Below are positions 42,701-48,321 of a stretch of 64,000 nucleotides of DNA, one piece after another; the first letter of the stretch is position 1; each line of letters starts with the position of its first letter. The notes below the pieces were generated by a model. The model was not told the origin of the DNA, searched no databases, and saw nothing but the letters and a program-made list of their open reading frames with translations. The stretch comes from Ostreococcus mediterraneus (lineage: Eukaryota > Chlorophyta > Mamiellophyceae > Mamiellales > Bathycoccaceae), in contig WMKK01000019.1 of NCBI GenBank assembly GCA_012295225.1, positions 267,167-331,166 of the forward strand. The letters run 5' to 3'. A program made the position numbers and the translations under genes.

Positions 42701-44545
42701 ATCGTGTGGAACCTTGAACCGAGAGAGACGCGCGGCGATGAAATCAATCAACGTCTGGGCGTCCACGCGCGGCGAGACGTCGCGAACCACTACGGCGCAG
42801 CGTGGAATCTCACCCATGAGCGCGTCTGGCGCCGCGAACACTGCGCATTCAACCACGTCGGGGTGTTCGAGCACGACGCGTTCGACCTCGCTTCCGTATA
42901 CGGTTTCGCCACCGACGTGTATGACATCCTTGACGCGGTCGACGATGCGTAACGATCCCTTGGCGTTCACCGCGGCGACGTCCCCGGTGCGATGCCATTC
43001 GTCTACGTCAAAGTCATCCAGGTCGCGTACGACGGTTGGTCCTCGCACGATGACCTCACCGGATTCGGTGTCATCGAACGCCACCGATTGCATCGACGAG
43101 AAGTCTTTTACCACAGCCACGTCGAAGAGCGGCATCGACCACCCGGCGCGGCTGCGCGACTCGACATCCTCCTCGGCGTCGGCGTCGGCGTCGACATCGG
43201 CGACCCGTCGCAGCGTCGAGCACATCTTCCCGCATGCCTCAGTGCATCCGTAATCCACAAAGAGCACCGCACGCGGACACGCGCGAGTAAACGCGCGAAT
43301 CAAGGGCGCTGAAACGCGTGAGCCACCGCAGGACACCATGCGTAACGTCGGCGCGCAGTGTTCCGCAAAGGCGGCGACATCCGCGAGCGTCATCGAGAGG
43401 TGCGTCGGGGCGAGCTGCGTAAACGTCACTCCGTGCGCCGCGATCGTCTGCAGCGTCGCGCGTGCGTCGAAATGACCGTGTTGAGTGATGATGATGACTT
43501 GTTTCACGCCTTCGACGAGCACGCACGGGAACGTCGCGGAGGCGCCCATGGCGTGGTGCATGGGCGCCACGTGCAGCGCCACGTCCTCAAATGGCTTGAA
43601 TTCGCAATACTCGGCGAAAGATCTCGCGTGGAGCGCCACCTGCCGTTGGGTGTGCGTGATGAGCTTACACTCACCCGTGGTGCCTGATGTGAACATGCAT
43701 TGGAAGTCGCACTCGAGGAGTTGGTGGTTTGTCATCGATGGACGCCAGCGCAACGCGTCGCCGCCGCCGCGAGCCAACAGACGCAACGGGTCTTCGTCAG
43801 CGTCTAAATCGGATGAATCGCCGGTGACGACGTAGTCGTCGCCACAAGCGCTCACGGTGAGATCTAATGCGAATCGAGAACACGCGACGTGGTGGTGCAT
43901 GAATGCACGCACGTCTGGTCGATCATATGAAGGTAACGAAGACGTCACGGACAAGGCGCCCGAGCGATGGTACATCACCGCCGGAGGCGCAAAGGACACG
44001 TCATCGAGCGACGTGTCATCGTTCGCGATGGATGCGATGTGATACTGCGCGTAGAGTGCATCACCGATGACATTTGCGAACGCATCGTTGGCGATGATGA
44101 CGCGAGGTGACGCCGTAGACGTCGTCGAAATGGCTGCCAGTGCCGATTGAAATTCACTCGCCGTCGATGCCGGATTGGCGTGGGCGCAGCGCGCGCCCAA
44201 CCCTGCGCATGCATGCGTCGCCACGATGTACGCCGCGCTGTTTTCGAGCATGAGAATAACATTTGAACCTTTCGTGACGCCATACGAGCGTTCGAGCTCG
44301 TACGCGAGAGTCTTAGCTTCAAAGAGTATCGCTCCGGCGGAGTACTCGACGACGCTCGGCTCGACGCCTCGGTCGTCGCCGTAGACGACATCGACGATAG
44401 CAATAACGTCACGGCTCGCCGCGCTCGAGCACGATGCGTTCAGGGCATACCACGGAGATTGTAATTCGCCAAACTCCGCGCCGTCAGCGACGGATGTCGC
44501 GTTGACGGACGCTTTGGGGATGAGCCGGTCGGGACGCGGAGGCAT
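28304..44545 (-). CDS. Giant AT-less modular type I polyketide synthase, membrane-anchored
   Basis: One uninterrupted frame of 5,413 residues from ATG 44545 (a GTG extends it to 44728). Order: adenylate-forming ligase (about 40-630; FTSGTTGECK ~285, HRTGD ~520, PKTSLGKV ~625); carrier (Ser687); KS1 (Cys907), DH1 remnant (~1220), KR1 (GGVGGVGLE ~1590), ACP (Ser1899); KS2 (Cys2126), DH2 (~2475), KR2 (~2858), ACP (Ser3148); KS3 (Cys3380), DH3 (~3710), KR3 (~4125), tandem ACPs (Ser4410, Ser4510); KS4 (Cys4746), DH4 remnant (~5060), ACP (Ser5310); hydrophobic C-terminal helix (5393-5408). Each KS keeps Cys-His-His (DTACSSS, HGTGT, KSxxGH). KS-to-DH linkers are about 60 residues, with no AT or GHSxG; no ER or TE is seen. 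It should activate an acyl starter and extend it four times using malonyl units loaded in trans. Product unknown. Confidence 0.95.
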   Translation of the reverse strand: MPPRPDRLIPKASVNATSVADGAEFGELQSPWYALNASCSSAASRDVIAIVDVVYGDDRGVEPSVVEYSAGAILFEAKTLAYELERSYGVTKGSNVILMLENSAAYIVATHACAGLGARCAHANPASTASEFQSALAAISTTSTASPRVIIANDAFANVIGDALYAQYHIASIANDDTSLDDVSFAPPAVMYHRSGALSVTSSLPSYDRPDVRAFMHHHVACSRFALDLTVSACGDDYVVTGDSSDLDADEDPLRLLARGGGDALRWRPSMTNHQLLECDFQCMFTSGTTGECKLITHTQRQVALHARSFAEYCEFKPFEDVALHVAPMHHAMGASATFPCVLVEGVKQVIIITQHGHFDARATLQTIAAHGVTFTQLAPTHLSMTLADVAAFAEHCAPTLRMVSCGGSRVSAPLIRAFTRACPRAVLFVDYGCTEACGKMCSTLRRVADVDADADAEEDVESRSRAGWSMPLFDVAVVKDFSSMQSVAFDDTESGEVIVRGPTVVRDLDDFDVDEWHRTGDVAAVNAKGSLRIVDRVKDVIHVGGETVYGSEVERVVLEHPDVVECAVFAAPDALMGEIPRCAVVVRDVSPRVDAQTLIDFIAARLSRFKVPHDVMFVDALPKTSLGKVIKSKLRLDSGSGSGVGAPRDSEDIARGVDRALRDATGWSNDVIIDTDAPLMSLGMRSTHAVAFARALGERFHIDVPTTVAFDRVCVRGVTEFIQAATTTTATVVDQPPMTIHARVRAGHVAVIRTSMSCPGRVDDFESYIRRAGDAAQTLDGRFDVECPTTTAMTTSIPVRFASRIMPMDVDDIVANELAPSEAAYVDPQHRLTLRHALSMSPGPSSGVFIGCMWNDDYAATLAACPCVVAAPSASIGLGSGLAFLTGRVAYVANAAGPAVGVDTACSSSLVACALGIDAIIGISHTTQAVCGGVNALISARTMGIIYRLGALSPDGRCKTLDVGADGYGRAEACAQCLLDKRDTESSICITRVCVNQDARSSALTAPRGSAQSACVTEAMTADVEPHSAPRQYTLHGTGTPLGDPLEFSALFEALDARVNAMTVMSVKSTLGHGEGAAGIVGALAALASVAERRDVHISHLVALNQYIRDVPARAAMPRQPAGCALTSSSGDASVVVARVAGVSAFGMSGTNAVGAVKSSSSSSVVSAFALPRRRFLFDAAHWCSVPPPSHAFIHRYVETTFAGIVTFRTRVDARRHRLDYRLAGAPAFGAAAFADIAHGVAASTLLVSSTDACVRHMCVHAVLFLRATGVSEFDVGVSARLGAVSARTSDGVKRMSCDVRQMRHVVSSNTASGGSRRTPAPATACEPSRRPRLCAARARDSRPNADAGHVALVDAAMQLGAFMISTTTMTEARVPISVETFYQQRHSSCMGDSAALAAKALNSVVAVGFASATHIATTSMLSSRLFQRQHHGGSKSKHMIYEHQRVALCALRSSSRSKVSSSSVARLRLLERRSASSPPLVAAALNAVQCSTCDDSLQACIAFETMTEGARGGGLRAMARTVALEHRPLRRRVCSYSVSANASRGDVGVAIRDDASLHEFDVCARVVCEPRLVRGTVTGRRRDPRGRVLVIFGGVGGVGLETARRANDDAVVLLASRRGRSFELNPSKLCVASVSICSCDVASVDEVKDCLSYVSCAAASPNVDVAHASGALRDNMLQFQRASSVSTVFAMKSAGFLSLMHPCATLLRPCAVLACSSIASTLGSAGQANYAAANGVVDTLALEKRAQGLVVTSAQFGAWSRVGMTSRASSVIHRAERLGLGSIDPEDGVRVVFDILRACEPGASVVVVCPFDVRVVCKYFPADLTTLFNTFAGVSQAPSSTSSSAFAGRHGIGKVATDIDDIRARVASAVRAVINTSSISLSSIDVDAPLVASGLDSLAANELKSELDGAFGFHTPATLAYDFPTIRTLSEYIASQLAPSSSAPQTHSSMSSSSLSSSHMPSGALAEITNTNLACAGSSSAIAASSTDVDGASRAPRSRWNHDFVIDTDAVRAFIPYFAGFVDHSVTLFDAEVFGIPPVEALIMCPQMRGVLEGALIVGNDNAARDVGVYVGVTQSNYKSDIVHPFWGQFHQTMGTGSLPSVAAGRVNFMFDYAGPSLAIDTACSSSLVAVSFAFDALRANVVSYALVCGTHLMVSANGAVDRRVANLLSMDGRCKTFDADADGFAQSEACGVVGARVAMGHGRNRRRIDVGAVDRRLQSRGESSHDMLIAIVGNSVNQDGRSSALTAPNGPAQQAALRMALFVASRDGFEHGVSTHGTGTALGDPIEVGAIVAVASDMSAHGVVLEATKSQCGHSETAAGVVALVKTVCALARRRRDAVVHLRRVNHHVSSITTWRRTSAMVSIPRQSTQYLRHHETQSRTASCGISAFAFQGTNAHVVVVAAAATVVNAATSSTTRTSVLLSKSRFWPLPNVYPHVHALESFTKDAVVTMKTTFVGAVHPRDDAHMLDHIVNGSAIYPGAGYQELAAAIPKILGNSNDSGGAVISNSMIPAPMVMSTDSRTLVDVVVFGARAVVVKSTTNSATHMRCGIQRTYVVRQHTTLVCPRLVMADRRASACARISRRDEHLSYDVHPAALDCALQLAAAIDNARNDGVVKVPVGVRAYKSSSLSSSSSLMVAALRGVHHTLEDVNVADVEVKIMASRSTGANKRPKSSKRDFMYEVGEFAVRSTHRVGRCQGVYTMALASADDFDAARTRRDSACALISVWQSANARVSSISLQTTSRSASEDAVRAIIRSISQEAPSVAFASARLSVEDFAFVDDSVRPAFVKGAAYQCDAITLVMREHRLRLASPPKAPYIRRNYAPSIVKAKLRSGFGFGFHSDADSAILITGGLGAVGLEVTHVCERRGVRVEITSRTGRAMNFAHRTGDVRAFKCDDRLSLRASDAVFPRGAPIRIVHAAGSIRDALVHNQSVYTVCDVIASKSLASIHDGAAPASHPLASTMLCSSIAALTGNPGQTNYAYANALLDANARRHRREGKPFASAQFGGWSDIGMAARDASIARRLERIGAGALTPEEGISVILKVVFHGAYQVRDFVVSPFQWSRVDASALPAFYVFGDVIAASEEDTRRRIESSTSRATDARATNISSTTAEDVTRTVESIVQSLVGNRVPNDAPLMDAGLDSQAANELKTELDAAFGLDVPATAAYDFPTISALSAYVASRIAPAPMTSTITFGTTGLVASGDADYMNVVADIVGADLLVPVHSGDGVSRVPSHRWDNQWYVESVALLIPSFAAFVSAYDVFDDDVFSLARAEALLMDVQQRSILEGVLACRLGASCGPLVEDGLDAALDGVVASTGVYVAISAMQYQNEVLDRYWPNQTSPYIATGNTLSVAAGRVSYIFGLRGPCASMDTACSSSIVATHFTMEGLRHRDCASAVIAGVISILGPGVSAIFFSSGMLSQSGRCKTLDAEADGYVRGEARGVFVVDAADSADESHATRAGVAIIGSSMNQDGRSSSLTAPHGPSQSVSLRLALRAARVRGTDVDKLQMHGTGTPLGDPIEVGATIAVLAACGRSRDDAVGVFPLTLEAHKSHIGHTETASGMVALAQPLATLASGVVETILHLRAMNPHIATIARTSALRREASAPRQRAARVASHAGVSSFAFQGTNANAIQRVICHSKRVPRARPMLRRQRFWPLPILHPHVHCFRNLDDVAAHRGQRDELRMLARVDGRLHAHVLDHRVLDAALYPGAGFQEIASAVARIFAASREDFAVVHSTVAVPLHMRAKMNIDFEASAFPESGETRIRSAGATTTYMRCSTRRILYDVDFSASVHRHCHHATMLPSRTREPPMMACAKIASPESHAYLDYWIHPACLDNALQCGAVMSAGSPSSSPSSEDVKVPVGVDAYAARAIPTHARMLYASASPSHYLLHNSAAVVGLRVKSMRRGAQKMASNSGERSMAYTVKCFAVNTTVNTTLVETYNQDATTPALALSTRRRRGVASASCSRAFSAALATLHVAPKPLLHALNAQALTPDVLGDGLHGLNRTAAQEFRHSKATGTRTSANSAKRRRADVPAGSSPVAPGVISTHIAGDAHETLEIGGTTYERRLRPLATSARDDMNMCARRSSSSMFARVKSHVMHGNDIDVPARVTLISGGLGAIGMEYARYVDGRRSRVHALSRAGRSREFDGFGFNHVIAHKCDASHANDILSVSWRDIDDVVHAAGVLRDALMRKQNAHSMFAVVGSKVDSWTRMRSRLAQCAPHKIVLCSSISALSGSAGQANYTAANATLDGDALAARRLGNSQSSMAWGAWLNAGMADASVLSRVDAMGFGIVTPERGMRALERVMSRVDVANVVATPFDFVKLARAMSTSAPRIYTGMLPKITATSKTRRVAVGRTKGTGSRRQHSIGDIRTKVAAIVSGIVGRDVSKDEPLMDAGLDSIGGAELQKNIEDEFSIELPATAAFDYPTVSALSDFVASQIGDDGGGDGGDEDECVVGGAGAARSGLSIDDVRQRVLAIASGVIGREIGTSEPLVDAGIDSLSGQEMKSQVEDEFGIELPATAAFDYPTVDALSDYVASEIGARTSGVADIRTISHAVAAAAAQKSVVARAYSLRAPQPPDADGIRRVPLHRWDMDRYQQGIQEYMLSRVTGYNLHIPCFGGFLARYEYFDAKAFSISSLEALYMDVQQRSLLEGVARAMFKSDGIGNDALESTATSLPSGVYVGIASCDYADELLRAYVPVLHPFLVSGTSLNVAAGRISYTFNFRGPSMSVDTACSSSLVTTHLSFIALRGGETSSAVSCGVQALLSAHITGVFHSSGMLADDGRCKTLDADADGYVRGEARGVLALEAVGATAMGKICDVVIAGTAVNQDGRSSALTAPNGPSQKVVMREALTLAAVTGAAIDKLHMHGTGTPLGDPIEFGAALPVLERVDPTQPAPAFEASKSAVGHTETAAGIIAILASIASLPQSTVNRIMHLKFLNPHCQSLAAAAKTNGTSAPRQSFGRAASLAQASGFAFQGTNANAVARVSLTNARTSHTGGELLFHRERFYPLPHLFPHLHTFNGLDDFGALTRFCALVDTRVHGHMLDNYRVFPVGALLELASATMRIMGISEHALRDVHVFTPLVLFTKSNTEFEVCVSNAGGDVVIQSNGGQDVHMTCAFDRFLNNCARDAPLRGGLWGLAEPSRGDVVRARVRPSERHEHFEYNVNPMCIESALTLRAALERSSEAHFVCASCVRYSTPEHASTASHGLAEVTARESAYAMRSTTMHAPMFRPLRSATSRAVVESARAAGIPKTRRHIPPAKTLDEIQGGVRRMCATIVGTLVEPDAPLTDCGIDSLGAAELRSAIQHEFAVVLPVAVAFECPTTNALGAFVHKELSAARAEAIKLRDRERHARARKRIVATSWRSIAETIYDTLTLRDVIVAVLAYLVYVTLARIESL
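30885..34850 (-). other. PKS module 3: KS-DH-KR-ACP-ACP
   Basis: KS3 Cys3380 (codon 34408-34406). DH3 has LDHRVLDAALYPGAGFQE (His and P-G kept, motif Gly replaced by Asp) and HPACLDNALQC. KR3 has SGGLGAIGMEY and NYTAAN. Two complete carriers follow, Ser4410 and Ser4510, joined by a Gly/Asp-rich linker; they are similar to each other (both contain ELPATAAFDYPTV). Confidence 0.8.
34970..38555 (-). other. PKS module 2: KS-DH-KR-ACP
   Basis: KS2 Cys2126 (codon 38170-38168). The only fully canonical DH is here: LDHIVNGSAIYPGAGYQE (H-x3-G-x4-P) near 37115 and HPAALDCALQL near 36748. KR2 has GGLGAVGLE near 35975 and NYAYAN near 35597. ACP serine codon is 35104-35102. The expected output of the module is a double bond. 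Confidence 0.8.
38720..42350 (-). other. PKS module 1: KS-(DH remnant)-KR-ACP
   Basis: KS1 Cys907 (codon 41827-41825), HGTGTPLGDP near 41430, KSTLGHGEGAAG near 41325. KS1 is the most divergent of the four; it has GHGEGAAG where the others have GHxETAxG, and it lacks the RWD-type lead-in. The DH-like region has LDYRLAGAPAFGA where His and the P-G turn are expected. KR1 has GGVGGVGLE, CSSIAS and NYAAAN, all intact. Confidence 0.8.
42370..44545 (-). other. PKS loading region: acyl ligase plus carrier
   Basis: Residues 1 to about 725. The adenylation core motif TSGTTG maps near 43690 and the C-terminal catalytic lysine region (KTSLGKV) near 42670. The carrier serine is S687 (codon 42487-42485) in the context LGMRSTHAV. 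This predicts ATP-dependent activation of a carboxylic acid (fatty acid or other) and transfer to the first carrier. Confidence 0.85.
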
Positions 44546-44842
44546 ATGGACCGACACACAGAAAGGATGTATCACCACGCGCGGTGCAACGACGCGAACG
44601 CGAACGCGAACGCAGTGAGCGATACGAAGAGGTGAAAGACAGCGCGTCGCGCTCGCACGAACGAATCGAACGGTGCGCGAGGAAGTGAATGAGGAGACAC
44701 ATAGGTCATGTGACGCGTAGTAGGTCACATGACGCTCGGTAACAACGAATCGCGCGTGGGAAGATATAATGTATGGTAGTATGGTGTATTAAACAAACAA
44801 CGGCTAGCGACGACGATGGGAAGAAAACTTTGTTTATCAAAT
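44546..44842. other. Spacer between EDC4 3' end and PKS start
   Basis: About 297 nt holding the PKS promoter and the EDC4 3' region. Beyond a GTCACATGAC/GTCATGTGAC-like pair near 44705-44734 (inverted GTCAC/ATGTGAC elements) I see nothing; no gene. Confidence 0.3.
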
Positions 44843-47728
44843 CTACTGACACGCGGTGAGCATGGAGTTCACGACGTGGATACACAATCTCGTGCCGGCG
44901 CGAACCTCGGGCGCGGCGCTGGGCGAGTTTGCCGCCGCCATGAGCGCCTGATGCACCGCGCTCAACACAGGCTTCATGTGCGCCTTCATCGCCGGATTCG
45001 CCGGATCCACCGCTAAACACGCATCTCTGATCCAATCTAGCTTTTTCGGCGCGTCCGGGGTGTTCAAATTCGTAGACAACTGTTGGACCAACGACAACAA
45101 CACGCCTTGGGACAACGGACACGGCGTTTGGGCAAAGATACGATCGCTCGACAATTGATTGACGAGCCACATGACGACTTCAACGTTACTCAAGCTCAGC
45201 GCAAAGTTGAACGCCTTGTCGACTTGGTTAGACTGCAAAAGCTTACCAATTTCCACAGTCGGGTCGAGCTGCTGCTCGATTTGAGCCAACGACCGCGGAG
45301 CGCTCTTGGTCGGCATACCGGGAGGCGCGCCCATGGTCGCCGGGACGCCGGCGCTCGCCTTCGACATGGCTACAGCAACTTGGTTGGGCACGTCAGTGAG
45401 CAACACCGTCGCCGCTTGACGCACTTCATTCGTGGCGGCGCGCAAACCCGATACCAGCGGTTGCGTTTGCGAAAGAATTGCTGATTCTCTCGCCGCGAGC
45501 AGCTCACTGTTGAGGTCAGACATGCCTCGTTCAAACGTCGATTTGACTTGCTTGAACATTTCACCGCACGCGAGTTCAAATCTGGGCACCACGGAAGTTT
45601 CCATTTGCGCACGGACGGCAGAGTCGATCGCGGGACCGACGATGGATTTCATCGCCGTCTGCGCACTCGTCGCGGCGACGGATTGCGCGCGCGCGACGCC
45701 AGCTTCAATCGTCTTTGCGTTGGACTCTCCGTATTGCTGTAAGAGCGTCGCGATGGCATTCGTGACGTCGCGCTTCAAGTTTGCAGCTGCAGTTTCGTTT
45801 GACTTTTTCGCGCGCTCCATGTCCGCTTTGCGTTCTTCCGCCGCTTGGCGTCGCTCGCTGCGAATCTCTTCAAGAAGCTCTTGCATTTCGCTGCGAATCG
45901 CCGCGCGGAGCTGCTTGACATCGACGGCGGCGGCGGCGATGGGAATCGCCGCGGGCGTCGTCGCACCACTCGCAGCGGCGCTGACCATTTCGTCGTCGTC
46001 ATCGACGTCGTACTCTTCTTCGTACTCTTCTTCGTCGTTCTCGTACGCCGGCGCTTGTGTTTTGGACTTGGCGTGTCCCGAAACGCCATCCTCCTTGACG
46101 TCGTCTTCGTCTTCGTCGCCCGCGAGCTCAGCACCCATGAACATATCCGGAGTCAACAACCCAGACGACGACGTCGACATTTTTGACGTGTTCTTTGGCG
46201 TAGACGGGATCATCCCCGCCGGAGGCACGCATGCATCGATGGGCATGCGCAACGTTTGAATCGCTTGAGTTTGCAAGCAAAAGAGCTTGATGGCGTCGCC
46301 CTCGGCGTCGGTCTCCTTACCCGAGTCAAAACTCAGCACTGGCTGTGAAGTTTCAAAGCGAGTGACGTAGTCGAACACGTTTCTAAAGTGCAATGCGAAC
46401 ACGGTATTCATGCGCGTGTTCGATAACATCACGATACCGCTCGCCGTATCGTGTTGTAACGACACGTTGAAGCACTTGTCGTTGGCGCTCGTAAACACCA
46501 CGCGCTGCACCGCCACCGGCGTCGGCTGCGTGACGTCCACGACGACGAGCTCGGTGTTGTTGTTGTTACCCAAAATCACGCGCTCAGCCGAGGCGAACAG
46601 CGCCGTCTCAACCGTCCACGGCAACGTATCTGTGCACTCAAACTCGTCTTCGCCATCCGCCTTGACCAAGACGTACGCTCTGCCTTCAGACGCGGCGACG
46701 AGCTTGCGACCTTCCGGAGCGCTATCGACGCACGACACCGGCGCGTCGAATTCAATAACTTGCAAACCACGCATTGCGGGCGGCGCGTCGAGAGAAATCG
46801 TCACGAGCTCTGTGTCTTTCGCCGCCAAAAACGCGCACTCGTAGCACACCACGCACGTCCCCGCGCTGAGCGCAAACTCGCACCTCCCCGGCTTGCGAGA
46901 ATCGAGCGGCAACCAGCACGCGCTCGGCGGCGTCCCAGTCGCCGAAGCATCGACGTTGAAATCGAAATCAATCAACGTCTGCGAATCAATAGCTTCATTG
47001 GCCAAATCCAACGTCAATTTGCGCACGGTGACGCGACCGCGAACATCCACCGAAAGCAACACGTCGGTGTCGGCGAGAAACTTCAACGCCGCGATGGAAT
47101 CCGAGTGCCCGCGCAACAGCGATCGAACGTTACCACTCTGTCGACTAAACACGCGAATCAACCCATTACGAATACCATAGCATATAAACGAATCATTCAC
47201 CGCAATCATACGCATTTGCGCCTCGACGTATTGCGTCTCGTACACGGTGATCGGCGTCGTCTGCGTCGAGCAAAGTCACCACGATTGTCAGTCACGCGAT
47301 GTATTATTCACACGTACATGACATACGCGCGCGTTCGACATCAATCCATCGTCTGTGCGAGACGCGACACGCGCGCACGCACGCACGCGCGACGTAAAAC
47401 CTCACCTCCAACGCGCTCGGCGTCTCTTCGCGCGAAGGCTGCTCGGCGTCGATGAACTCCTCCAAGCCGCCTAATACGCGTCCTTTCGCCGCGCTCGACG
47501 CTATACACGCGCAACGAACACGATCACAATCACACCCGTCAGTCTCTCGTAGATATATATATATACGTACACGCAGCGCGTCAACGCGCCGGAAAGATTC
47601 ATGATTCATGATTCATGATTCATGAATGCATTCGTGTTGACGCTGTTGACGATGACGGTGGTGCTCCACGTACCTCCCATGGCGGCGTCGACGGATGCCG
47701 CCAACGCACGCGCCGCTGCGGTGCTCAT
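44843..47728 (-). CDS. EDC4/VARICOSE-like mRNA decapping scaffold, three exons
   Basis: Exons 47728-47674, 47500-47406 and 47260-44843 give 855 residues. Introns: donor GTACGT with acceptor TATAG, and donor GTGAGG with acceptor CGCAG, both with CTGAC branch points. The joined N-terminus reads ...SSAAKGRVLGGLEEF, then TTPITVYETQYVEAQMRMIAVNDSFICYG. The first ~370 residues form WD40-like repeats (GHSDSIAALKFLADTDVLLS), followed by an acidic low-complexity linker, a long coiled coil and a conserved helical C-terminal domain (LLQSNQVDKAFNFALSLSNV, VVMWLVNQL). This is the EDC4 architecture: a scaffold for DCP1-DCP2 decapping in cytoplasmic P-bodies. Confidence 0.85.
47596..47623. repeat. Four tandem GATTCAT units in EDC4 intron 1
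   Basis: Four perfect 7-nt copies in direct tandem within the first intron of the EDC4-like gene. Confidence 0.9.
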
Positions 47729-47910
47729 CGTATCCTCCTCCTCGTCGTATGTCGTCGTCGTCGTATGACGCGCACGCGCGACGACAGAGACCCGCGTCGA
47801 GCGCGGTGTTGACCAAGAAAACAAAACCCATCACGATGTGTATATACACACGCGCACAGCACTGGACGTGGGTATTCACCCTCCTTAGGTCTCGCTTCTT
47901 TTTGTTTTTC

Positions 47911-48070
47911 ATCTGATGTCACTTCTTCGCTCTGTGTATGTCACAACCTATCCGTCGTGCTTAGGCACGACGTTCGAGCAGTCGCCGACACAGGCGTGCC
48001 TCATGCGCGCGGTGGACAGACGGTTTGTGAGGTATAGCAACGTATACAGAGCAAAATAGTGACATCAGAT
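47911..48070. repeat. 30-bp imperfect inverted repeat enclosing an 8-bp hairpin
   Basis: Arms 47911-47940 and 48041-48070 are ungapped inverted copies matching at 25 of 30 positions (outermost 12 perfect, ATCTGATGTCAC). Inside, 47953-47972 is a perfect 8-bp stem, CGTCGTGC-TTAG-GCACGACG. It sits in the 47729-48321 gap between the divergent EDC4 and plastid S1 genes, where I find no protein gene. It could be a structured RNA, a MITE-like relic or a regulatory dyad. No clear target-site duplication was seen. Confidence 0.6.
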
Positions 48071-48321
48071 TAAACACGACATGAAACTACCATACATAGG
48101 GGTGCACCACGTCCAGTCGCCGAATGTCCGAATGCTGCGCGCCCTGGCGCCCCCATCGACGCCGCGGATGACGCGCGCGCGACCGACGCGACGGGACCCG
48201 GCAGTCGTCGACGTGCGCCCGATCGCGTGATCTTCGCTCGAACACATTCACGCGCGCGTGTTTGTACGCGCCCGACTTTTCGTCGTCCACCGCACACGCG
48301 CATCGATCAAACCCTCTACAC

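Noticed and set aside
28304-44728. Bacterial origin or contamination of the PKS
   Set aside because: Base composition and codon use look like the neighbours, the gene sits between clearly eukaryotic genes (F-box and EDC4) and there is no operon structure; old transfer of its domains cannot be excluded.
47964-47990. tRNA-like T-loop string (ACGTTCGAGCAG) inside the inverted-repeat element
   Set aside because: The B-box consensus fails at the conserved C and no acceptor or anticodon arms fit. No tRNA or rRNA gene was found anywhere in the window.
47905-48075. Inverted-repeat element as a definite MITE
   Set aside because: No convincing target-site duplication flanks the arms, and copy number cannot be judged from one window.
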